Shown here one piece after another: positions 1-6,961 of a stretch of 6,961 nucleotides of DNA (the first letter of the stretch is position 1; the number at the start of each line of letters is the position of its first letter). Source of the DNA: an uncultured Lysobacteraceae bacterium (lineage in GTDB: Bacteria; Pseudomonadota; Gammaproteobacteria; Xanthomonadales; Xanthomonadaceae); assembly GCA_946482565.1 (NCBI GenBank), contig CAMLSB010000100.1:1-6961 (forward strand), read 5' to 3'. The notes beneath the pieces were generated by a model. That model made no database searches. It was not told where the DNA came from and saw only the letters and a program-made list of their open reading frames with translations. The translations under genes and the position numbers were made by a program.

Positions 1-1304
<1,304 letters not shown>

Positions 1305-1307
1305 GCC

Positions 1308-1679
1308 TCACTCGGCCCGGCGCGAGACGGTCACGGAGAGTCCCAGGTCGCCGACGGCCACCGCCGCCGGCTGGCCCGGGACGACGACGAGTTCGGGCGA
1401 CATGCTGCCGTAGGGCGACGCGAGCGCAGCGCTCACCTTGAGCTTGCCTCCGGCGAGCTCCTCGACGTCGAGCGACAGCTTGTAGCCCTTGTAGCCCTTG
1501 TCGCCCGCGACTTCGATCGTCGCGGGCTTGCCCGCCTCGACCACGGCCGCGGGCGTGGCGAAACTTTCGCCAGCATGGCGCAGCGTCGCCTCGACGCGAT
1601 ACGCGTTGGCCGCCGCGCAATCCAGGGAAGCGCCCGCCGCCAACATCGACACCAGCATCACGACCTTCGGAATCGCCAT
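1308..1679 (-). CDS. Small secreted protein of unknown function
   Basis: I do not recognise a characterised family. The 123-residue product has a basic start, a hydrophobic segment (about residues 6-18) and an ANA site at 24-26, giving a likely Sec signal peptide and a mature periplasmic or secreted protein of about 97 residues. The mature part alternates short beta-like stretches and has two similar modules: VVEAGKPATIEV at 46-57 and VVVPGQPAAVAV at 98-109. This suggests a small beta-sandwich. A GDKGYKGYK stretch at 59-67 is encoded by three tandem 9-bp units. A strong AAGGAG (1691-1686) lies 6 nt from the ATG at 1679. The adjacent ATG at 1682 is in frame but only 3 nt from it, so 1679 is preferred. 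It is the last gene of the minus-strand cluster, 35 bp after the lipoprotein gene, and probably co-transcribed. C21 lies within the signal region, but the preceding Asp makes it a poor lipobox. Confidence 0.8.
   Translation of the reverse strand: MAIPKVVMLVSMLAAGASLDCAAANAYRVEATLRHAGESFATPAAVVEAGKPATIEVAGDKGYKGYKLSLDVEELAGGKLKVSAALASPYGSMSPELVVVPGQPAAVAVGDLGLSVTVSRRAE
1479..1505. repeat. Three tandem 9-bp units inside the small secreted protein gene
   Basis: CTTGTAGCC occurs at 1479-1487 and 1488-1496 exactly, then at 1497-1505 with one change (CTTGTCGCC). Read on the minus strand the units encode GDK-GYK-GYK, so the array is in frame and could expand or contract by three residues without a frameshift. 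Confidence 0.8.
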
Positions 1680-1685
1680 CATCGT

Positions 1686-1691
1686 CTCCTT
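1686..1691 (-). promoter_or_regulatory. Ribosome binding site of the small secreted protein
   Basis: AAGGAG on the minus strand is a near-perfect Shine-Dalgarno and the strongest in the window. It lies 3 nt from the ATG at 1682 and 6 nt from the ATG at 1679, favouring the second. An independent strong site suggests the gene is translated on its own and not coupled to the gene before it. Confidence 0.75.
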
Positions 1692-1714
1692 CCGTTGAAT
1701 GCGCAGGTTCGGTT

Positions 1715-2476
1715 TTACCAGGCCGGGAGCTTCGAGGCCGCCAGGCCGCCGGTCTCGAACGTGGCGGTGCGCTTGCCGACGTCCTTCGTCGGGAACTCGA
1801 TTTCCAGCACCTGGCTCGTGGTCGCGAGCTTCCACAACGCCTTGCGGTCGTCGATGAACATCGCGATCGCCTCGTCGGTCTTCGGGCGCGAGGCCGGCAG
1901 CGAGTGCGCCTTGCCGTCGGCGACGACCTTGACCCTGCAGCCGCGATAGCAGTCGAAGTCGCCCTTCTGCAGCACCATGTAGCTGCTCTTCCCCCACGAC
2001 GGATGGTCGCGGAAGATCAGCCGCACCTGGGTCGGGCCGCTGCCGTCCACGTCGACGTTGTCCTTCGCGAAGATCGAGGCCGAGAGCTGGCTGCCGCCCT
2101 TCACCGGTTCGGCCTGGTAGCTCCAGAGCGCGGCGAGGCGCGCGTCCTCGCGCTGCGCCGCGGCCTTCGCCGCGACTTCCTCGAGCTTGGGCTTCACGCG
2201 CGCCGCGGCCTGGCTTTCCGGATGCTGCATCAGCAGCACGTCGCCCTGCGCCTTGGCCAGCGCCCAGTTGCCGCTGGCGACGGCCGCGTCGAACGCGGCC
2301 TCGCCCTGCTTCGCCGCGTCTTCCGCGGCGGCGGCCTGCGCGGCCGCCTGCTCGGCGAGCTTCGCCTTGCGGTCGCAGCCCACCGACGCGAGCAGCGCCG
2401 CGGCGATCGCGACCGACGCGACGACGCGCAGCGGCGCGCCCTGCCTCCACGCCGGCGCGGGCCCGCGCGACGTCAC
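1715..2476 (-). CDS. Putative lipoprotein with Ala-rich coiled coil and a C-terminal beta domain, function unknown
   Basis: No characterised family is recognised. The 253-residue product starts at a GTG whose GTGA overlaps the stop of the M1 peptidase gene, a layout typical of translational coupling. Residues 17-34 are a hydrophobic export signal ending in ASVGC, a relaxed lipobox with lipidated Cys at C34. Asp at +2 (D35) is an inner-membrane retention signal by the E. coli Lol rule. Residues 36-113 are rich in Ala, Lys, Glu and Gln, with heptad-like spacing and a TPR-like patch around 58-90, so probably helical or coiled coil. Residues 117-253 look like a beta-rich periplasmic domain, with a DCYRGC pair (C176, C180) that could form a disulfide, and a TFETGGL strand near the end. 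The tail pattern slightly recalls T6SS-associated VasI-type domains, but too weakly to assign. Possible roles include a partner or anchor for the peptidase. Confidence 0.85.
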   Translation of the reverse strand: MTSRGPAPAWRQGAPLRVVASVAIAAALLASVGCDRKAKLAEQAAAQAAAAEDAAKQGEAAFDAAVASGNWALAKAQGDVLLMQHPESQAAARVKPKLEEVAAKAAAQREDARLAALWSYQAEPVKGGSQLSASIFAKDNVDVDGSGPTQVRLIFRDHPSWGKSSYMVLQKGDFDCYRGCRVKVVADGKAHSLPASRPKTDEAIAMFIDDRKALWKLATTSQVLEIEFPTKDVGKRTATFETGGLAASKLPAW

Positions 2477-4437
2477 TGCGCGTTCCCGCCCTTGCCGCCG
2501 GCCGGCGCCTTCTCGCCGCTCGCGATCGCGGCTTCGACCGAGCCGGTCGTGATCGGGTGGTAACCCGGTTTCGCGCGCGAGAACACGTCCTTCGCGAACG
2601 ACAGGCCTTCCGGCGTCTTCACCAGTTCTGCGTAGATCGGCATGATCAGCTTGCGCCGGCCGACGCGCGCCATGAACGCGGCCATCTCGCCGTCGGCGGC
2701 GTGGTAACCGCTGCGCACCGCGAGCGGATACCAGCGCATCGCGATCTCGCCGTTCGGCGTGCCGGTGAAGTGGTACGCAGCGTCCAGCGCGCTCATCTGT
2801 TCCGGCTTCAGCGTTTCCGGCATGCCTTCCAGGAAGCGCACCCACTCCTGCGTCGTCCATGCGGCGGTCAGCTGTGGCACCGGCAGCTTGCCCGTGCCCG
2901 TCCACGCGATGCGCGCGGCGTCGACCACGGCGAAGCGCTGCGACTTCACCTGCGGCGCCGTCGCCGGCACGCCCGGATCGTAGAGCCACGCGTCGAACTC
3001 GGCCTGGCTCACCTTGCCCGGATGCTTGTCCAGCAGGTTGGCGATGGCGTAGTCGCGGAACTGCGCGGTGGTGATGCTCTGGAAGGCGAAGTGGTCGAAG
3101 TAGCCGCGCAGGAACGCGTCGAAGTCGGCCCGGCCGAAGCGCTCTTCCAGGAACTGCATGAACCACGCGCCCTTGGTGTAGACGGTGCTGCTGAGGTACT
3201 GGTCCGGGTCCTTCAGGTCGCCCGGCTTCACCGACAGCGCCTGCAACGGCTTGTTGGCGTCGGTGAACTCCTGCTGCAGTTCGCTGCGGTCGATCACTTC
3301 CTCCATGTCGGCCATGGGCTTGCCGTACAGCGCCTCGGTGATGCGGCCCTGCACGTAGGTGGTGATGCCCTCGTTGAGCCACGCATCGCGCGAGGTGGCG
3401 AAGGTGACCAGGTTGCCCGACCAGCTGTGCGCCAGTTCATGCGCGACCAGGGAGACAAGCGACTTGTCGCCGACGATCACGGTCGGCGTGGCGAAGGTCA
3501 TCGTCGGGTTTTCCATGCCGCCGTACGGGAACGAGGGCGGCAGCACCAGGATGTCGTAACGGCCCCAGCGATACGGGCCGTACAGCGACTCCGCCGTGCT
3601 GATCATCTTGCCGGTGTCCTCGAACTCGTGCTGCGCCTTGTCGGCCATCGCCGGCTCGGCCCATACGCCCGAGCGGTCCGACGTCGGGCGGAACACGAGG
3701 TCGCCTGCGGCGATCGCCATCAGGTACGACGGGATCTTCTGCGGCATGCTGAAGCTGTAGTCGCCGTCGCGCGCGGCCTTCGGATCGCTGTTGCCGCTCA
3801 TCAGCACCATCGCGTCCTTCGGCGCGGTGACGTGCGCCTTGTACGTGAAGCGCACCTGCGTCGTGTCCTGCAGCGGCACCCACGAGCGCGCGTGGATCTG
3901 CTGCGACTGGCTGAACATGAAGGGCTGCCGCTTGCCTTCCGTCATCGACGGCGCCAGCCACTGCAGCCCCGAAGCCTCGGGCGAGCTGTGGTAGGCCACG
4001 CGCACGGTGGCATTGCGCTCCGGCACGTCGATGGTGAACTTGCTGCCCAGCAGCGGATCGGCCGGGGCGAGCGCGTAGTGCAGCGGCTCGTACTGGCCGT
4101 CCTTGCCGGCGCCCTCGACCTTTTCGATCGTGAGGTCGCGAGTGTCGAGCACGAGCTGGTTCGCCTTCGGGTCGACCCAGTCGAGGGTGTAGGTGGCGGT
4201 GCCGCCGATTTCCTTCTTGTCGAAATCGACGTTCAGGTCGAGCGCGAGGTCGGTGATCTTCACCTTCCCGGGTTCGGCATACGAGAACTCGTCGTGGCCT
4301 GCATCGGCGACGGGCATGGTGGCGGCCTCCGGCTTGGCTTCGGGCTTGGCGGCGCCGGCAGGCGCGGCATCGCGCGAGCAGGCGCCTGCGGCGACGAGGA
4401 CGGCGGCGGCGGACAACAACAGCAGGGTCTGGCGCAT
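2473..4437 (-). CDS. M1 family metallopeptidase, leukotriene A4 hydrolase-type, lipoprotein
   Basis: This is a 654-residue zinc aminopeptidase that removes N-terminal residues from peptides, probably in the periplasm or on the outer membrane. Residues 1-20 form a lipoprotein signal ending in AAGAC (C20, followed by Ser, which suggests outer-membrane sorting); an Ala/Lys/Pro-rich linker runs to about residue 45. The N-terminal beta domain follows (about 55-250). The exopeptidase motif GGMEN is at 306-310, and the zinc site HELAH at 333-337 with the third ligand E356 (HExxH-X18-E). The transition-state tyrosine is Y420 in VYTKG. The helical C-terminal domain contains GRRK at 593-596, matching the carboxylate-binding Arg and Lys of human LTA4H, and D412 aligns with its Asp375. 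The block LPPSFPYGGMENP is near-identical to LTA4H, so the subfamily is secure. Peptide substrates and any epoxide hydrolase activity are unknown. The start at 4437 is chosen by the signal peptide; no clear Shine-Dalgarno is seen. It is the first gene of the three-gene cluster. Confidence 0.96.
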   Translation of the reverse strand: MRQTLLLLSAAAVLVAAGACSRDAAPAGAAKPEAKPEAATMPVADAGHDEFSYAEPGKVKITDLALDLNVDFDKKEIGGTATYTLDWVDPKANQLVLDTRDLTIEKVEGAGKDGQYEPLHYALAPADPLLGSKFTIDVPERNATVRVAYHSSPEASGLQWLAPSMTEGKRQPFMFSQSQQIHARSWVPLQDTTQVRFTYKAHVTAPKDAMVLMSGNSDPKAARDGDYSFSMPQKIPSYLMAIAAGDLVFRPTSDRSGVWAEPAMADKAQHEFEDTGKMISTAESLYGPYRWGRYDILVLPPSFPYGGMENPTMTFATPTVIVGDKSLVSLVAHELAHSWSGNLVTFATSRDAWLNEGITTYVQGRITEALYGKPMADMEEVIDRSELQQEFTDANKPLQALSVKPGDLKDPDQYLSSTVYTKGAWFMQFLEERFGRADFDAFLRGYFDHFAFQSITTAQFRDYAIANLLDKHPGKVSQAEFDAWLYDPGVPATAPQVKSQRFAVVDAARIAWTGTGKLPVPQLTAAWTTQEWVRFLEGMPETLKPEQMSALDAAYHFTGTPNGEIAMRWYPLAVRSGYHAADGEMAAFMARVGRRKLIMPIYAELVKTPEGLSFAKDVFSRAKPGYHPITTGSVEAAIASGEKAPAGGKGGNAQ

Positions 4438-4468
4438 GGGGAACGAACCGGTGGCGACGGGTCCCGCA

Positions 4469-4474
4469 AGTCTA
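4469..4474 (-). promoter_or_regulatory. Possible -10 element of the M1 peptidase cluster
   Basis: TAGACT on the minus strand, preceded by GC, matches 4 of 6 positions of the sigma-70 -10 box and is one of the few AT-containing hexamers in this GC-rich stretch. It lies 31 nt before the ATG at 4437, implying a leader of about 25 nt. No canonical -35 is seen at 16-18 bp; that interval is occupied by a GC palindrome. Confidence 0.35.
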
Positions 4475-4479
4475 GCGCG

Positions 4480-4495
4480 GGCGGCGGCCGCCGCC
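4480..4495. promoter_or_regulatory. 16-bp perfect GC palindrome upstream of the M1 peptidase -10
   Basis: GGCGGCGGCCGCCGCC is a perfect palindrome covering the spacer and part of the expected -35 position of the putative peptidase promoter. It could be an operator, but runs of GGC/GCC repeats easily make such palindromes by chance in this base composition. Confidence 0.25.
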
Positions 4496-4673
4496 GCATG
4501 CACGCCCGTGGCGGCCGTCAACCCCACTTGCGGCACTGCTGCGGCGGCGCGCGCTTGCGCAATGTTCCCGCCGCGCGACCGGGCCATCGGGCGAGCCCTG
4601 CCATTGGTCATGCCAACGCAGGAGCCCGCTCGCGCATCCCTCCCCTCAATACCCCACGACGGAACGACCCTCG

Positions 4674-6932
4674 ATGAAGCCCCCCGCCCCGATCACCGCG
4701 CTCGCAGCCGCCCTGCTGTCCTGCATGCCGATCGCCCATGCCCAGGACGCCGCCGCCGCGCAGCAATCCGACTACGTCCCCGGCGGCCGCATCCCGCTGC
4801 TCCAGGACGGGATCGTGATCGACGGCAAGCTCGACGACGCGGCCTGGCAGGGCGCGCTGGTGCAGGAGATCGCCTACGACATCCAGCCCGGCGACAACAC
4901 GCCCGCGCCGGCGAAGACGATCGTCCGCATCGGCTACACCGCCGACGCGCTGTACGTCGCCTTCCACGCCATGGACCCGGATCCCTCGCAGGTCCGCGCG
5001 CACCTGCGCGACCGCGACGCGATGTTCAACGACGACTGGGTGGGCGTGTTCCTCGACACCTTCAACGACCACCGCCGCGGCTACGAGCTGGTGGCGAACC
5101 CGCTCGGCGTGCAGGGCGACATCATCCGCGACGAGGCCAACACCGAGAACCAGGAGGATTCGAGCTGGGACGGTTTGTGGCAAAGCGCCGGCCAGCTCAC
5201 CGCGGAAGGCTATGACGTCGAATTCCGCATCCCGTTCTCCACGCTGCGCTTCCCGACCGGCGGCGGCGACCAGCGCTGGGGCATCGCGCTGTTCCGCAAC
5301 TGGCCGCGCGACAAGCGCCACCAGCTGGCCAGCGGCAAGGTGCCGCGCGACTCCAACTGCTTCGAATGCGAGTGGGGCAAGTACGAGGGCTTCGCCGGCG
5401 CGCGCCAGGGCCGCAACCTCGAGATCGTGCCGACGCTGACCATGGGCAAGCCGCAATCGCGCGACGCCGCCGGCGAGGCGTGGAAGAGCGGAGACACCTC
5501 GATCGAGCCGGGCGTCGACGTGAGCTGGTCGCCGTCGCCGGCGATGACCCTCAACGCGACGATCAACCCGGACTTCTCGCAGGTCGAAACCGACCAGCTG
5601 CAGTTGAACTTCAACGACAGCTTCGCGCTGTTCTACCAGGAGAAGCGGCCGTTCTTCCTCGAGGGCGCGGACTACTTCAACAGCCAGTTCGACGTGCTGT
5701 ACACGCGGCAGATCGCCGACCCGGACTACGGACTGCACATCACCGGCCGCACCGGCAGCGGCGCGTACGGCGCGATCGTGGCGCGCGATGCCACCACGCT
5801 GGTGCTGGTGCCCGGCGTGCTCGGCTCCGGCTTCGAGCAGCTCGACCAGAAGGCGGACGTCGCCGTCGGCCGTTATCGCTACGACCTCAACACCCACTTC
5901 AGCGTCGGCGCGATCGGCACCTTCCGCCATGGCGACGATTATTCCAACAACGTGGCGGGCGTGGATGCGCGCTGGCAGCAGGGCGCGCACACCGCCACCG
6001 CGCAGATCCTGCACAGTCAGTCCGAATACCCGACGCAGATCGTGGACGAATACAAGGACGAGCTCGGCGACGACCCGAAGCCGTCGGGCGATGCATGGCG
6101 CGCCGAGTACCAGTTCAGCAACCGCAACTGGAACTTCGACACCTGGCACATGGACATCGACCCGGGCTTCCGCGCGGACCTGGGCTTCATGGGCCAGGTC
6201 GGCTACGACAAGTCCCTGGTCGGCGGCGGCCACAGCTGGTACCGCGACGACAAGGCGTTCAACCGCATCAACGTCTACGGCGACTTCGACGTCACCCATC
6301 GCTTCGACGGCCAGCTGCTCGAGCGCGAATGGGAGGGCCAGGTCAGCGTGCAGGGGCCGAAGCAGAGCAACGCCACGCTGCACGGCATGACGCGCGTCCG
6401 GTTCTGGCAGGGCGCGATGTTCGACGAACGCTACGTCGACCTCAACGGCAACTTCCGCCCGACCGGCAACCTGCAGCTGGGCGCCTACGTGCAGGTCGGC
6501 ACGATGCTCGACCTGGACGCCGCGAAGACCGGCCGGCGCACGCAGCTGGAGTTCTGGGGCAACGCCAATGTCGGCCGCGGGATCGCGCTGGACTGGGACG
6601 TGATCCGCCAGCGCATGCGCCGCGACGGCGGCACCGCGTTCACCGCCACGGTGGTCAACGCGGGCGGCAGCTGGCAATTCGATCCGCGCCAGCGCCTGCG
6701 CCTGACCCTGCAGGGCAGCGAAGTGGAGCGCAACCCGGCGCTGTACGCCGATGCGGTCAACGGAACCGCGCGCGACTGGGCCGGGCAGATGGTGTACTCG
6801 TACAAGGTCAACCCGCGCACCGTGGTGTACGCCGGCGCTTCCTACGGCGCGTTCATGGACGACGAGAACCCGAACCTCTTCGGCAACACGCGCAACGTGT
6901 TCGTGAAGCTCACCTACGGGTTCCAGCGCTGA
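4674..6932 (+). CDS. Outer-membrane protein with CBM9-like domain and DUF5916 beta-barrel domain
   Basis: This is a 752-residue exported protein. A Sec signal peptide covers residues 1-23 (hydrophobic core about 8-20, AHA before Q24). Residues about 40-200 form a carbohydrate-binding family 9-like domain, with its opening signature IDGKLDDAAW at 49-58 and DDWVGVFLDTF at 120-130. The DUF5916 region follows. Its hallmark lies at 298-335, with NPDFSQVETD then YQEKRPFFLEGADYF. After that come alternating aromatic and polar strands, many glycines, and a final strand VKLTYGF at 744-750, as expected of an outer-membrane barrel. The family's molecular function is unestablished; glycan binding or processing is inferred only from the CBM9-like fold. 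A CFEC pair (C229, C232) sits between the two parts and might form a disulfide. The length is in the family range and the gene appears complete. The only Shine-Dalgarno candidate is a weak GGA at 4661-4663. It is divergent from the M1 peptidase cluster and monocistronic as far as visible. Confidence 0.93.
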   Translation: MKPPAPITALAAALLSCMPIAHAQDAAAAQQSDYVPGGRIPLLQDGIVIDGKLDDAAWQGALVQEIAYDIQPGDNTPAPAKTIVRIGYTADALYVAFHAMDPDPSQVRAHLRDRDAMFNDDWVGVFLDTFNDHRRGYELVANPLGVQGDIIRDEANTENQEDSSWDGLWQSAGQLTAEGYDVEFRIPFSTLRFPTGGGDQRWGIALFRNWPRDKRHQLASGKVPRDSNCFECEWGKYEGFAGARQGRNLEIVPTLTMGKPQSRDAAGEAWKSGDTSIEPGVDVSWSPSPAMTLNATINPDFSQVETDQLQLNFNDSFALFYQEKRPFFLEGADYFNSQFDVLYTRQIADPDYGLHITGRTGSGAYGAIVARDATTLVLVPGVLGSGFEQLDQKADVAVGRYRYDLNTHFSVGAIGTFRHGDDYSNNVAGVDARWQQGAHTATAQILHSQSEYPTQIVDEYKDELGDDPKPSGDAWRAEYQFSNRNWNFDTWHMDIDPGFRADLGFMGQVGYDKSLVGGGHSWYRDDKAFNRINVYGDFDVTHRFDGQLLEREWEGQVSVQGPKQSNATLHGMTRVRFWQGAMFDERYVDLNGNFRPTGNLQLGAYVQVGTMLDLDAAKTGRRTQLEFWGNANVGRGIALDWDVIRQRMRRDGGTAFTATVVNAGGSWQFDPRQRLRLTLQGSEVERNPALYADAVNGTARDWAGQMVYSYKVNPRTVVYAGASYGAFMDDENPNLFGNTRNVFVKLTYGFQR

Positions 6933-6937
6933 CGCCC

Positions 6938-6961
6938 GTAGAGCCGACCCATGGTCGGCTC
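6938..6961 (+). repeat. REP-like GTAG palindrome (SMAG type), possible terminator
   Basis: A GTAG head (6938-6941) leads into a perfect 9-bp stem, GAGCCGACC (6941-6949) and GGTCGGCTC (6953-6961), around a CAT loop. The tetranucleotide head, GC stem and extragenic position match the SMAG REP elements described in Stenotrophomonas maltophilia and similar repeats in its relatives. It begins 5 nt after the DUF5916 stop and may end or stabilise that transcript. The window stops at the end of the stem, so any paired second element or T-tract cannot be seen. Confidence 0.75.

Larger units (their letters stand above)
4438..4673. other. Divergent intergenic region between the M1 cluster and the DUF5916 gene
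   Basis: This 236-bp region holds no convincing gene. It contains the putative minus-strand -10 and GC palindrome described separately, and a short TTGG-N5-CCAA inverted repeat at 4604-4616, about 57 nt before the DUF5916 start. No good plus-strand -35/-10 pair was found. The rightmost 50 bases are C-rich and probably unstructured. Confidence 0.6.

Noticed and set aside
2477..3382. Extension of the lipoprotein frame far upstream into the peptidase gene
   Set aside because: That part is the shifted frame of the peptidase, rich in Arg and Gly. The export signal and the 4-bp overlap support the GTG at 2476.
4516..4521. TTGACG on the minus strand as a -35 box for the M1 cluster
   Set aside because: It lies 41 nt from the TAGACT hexamer, far beyond the usual 16-18 nt, and there is no suitable -10 at 17 nt.
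4438..4611. Extension of the M1 peptidase to the upstream ATG at 4611
   Set aside because: It would bury the lipoprotein signal peptide 58 residues inside the protein. The ATG at 4437 places it at the terminus.
2557..4677. 706-codon open frame on the plus strand, antisense to the M1 peptidase
   Set aside because: The translated product is Arg/Val/His/Ala-rich low complexity, and the opposite strand encodes an unmistakable M1 peptidase. Its length comes from scarce stop codons in GC-rich sequence.
4608..6677. 689-codon open frame on the minus strand, antisense to the DUF5916 gene
   Set aside because: It has the same shadow composition (Val, Ala, Arg, Leu, His), no recognisable motif, and covers a well-supported gene on the plus strand.

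Overview
The window looks like chromosomal DNA of a high-GC gammaproteobacterium, most likely of the Xanthomonadaceae/Lysobacteraceae (Lysobacter, Luteimonas, Pseudoxanthomonas or Stenotrophomonas-like). The clues are strong GC bias at third codon positions, an MreB N-terminus almost identical to the gammaproteobacterial form, and a GTAG-headed palindrome at the right edge that resembles the SMAG-type REP elements of Stenotrophomonas. The genus cannot be fixed from the sequence alone.

Layout. (1) The left edge holds the first 45 codons of mreB on the minus strand. (2) After a 235-bp divergent intergenic region with several inverted repeats comes a plus-strand PfkB-family kinase that resembles mycobacterial adenosine kinase. 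(3) The kinase ends 3 bp from the end of a convergent minus-strand cluster of three exported proteins. In transcription order these are an M1 metallopeptidase lipoprotein of the leukotriene A4 hydrolase type, a second lipoprotein of unknown function whose GTG start overlaps the peptidase stop by 4 bp, and a small secreted protein of unknown function. (4) A 236-bp divergent region separates this cluster from a plus-strand gene for an outer-membrane protein with an N-terminal CBM9-like domain and a DUF5916 barrel. (5) The REP-like hairpin starts 5 nt after that gene's stop.

How the genes may work together. MreB and the kinase are core cytoplasmic functions (cell shape; nucleoside or sugar phosphorylation), and nothing beyond their divergent arrangement links them. 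The peptidase cluster and the DUF5916 gene all encode exported products and start on either side of one regulatory region. A role in handling peptides or glycans at the cell envelope is plausible but is inference.

No mobile element, CRISPR array, tRNA, rRNA or obvious phage or defence gene is visible. The window looks mostly ordinary. The parts most worth a second look are the structured mreB leader, the uncharacterised exported operon, the DUF5916 protein and the REP-like repeat.
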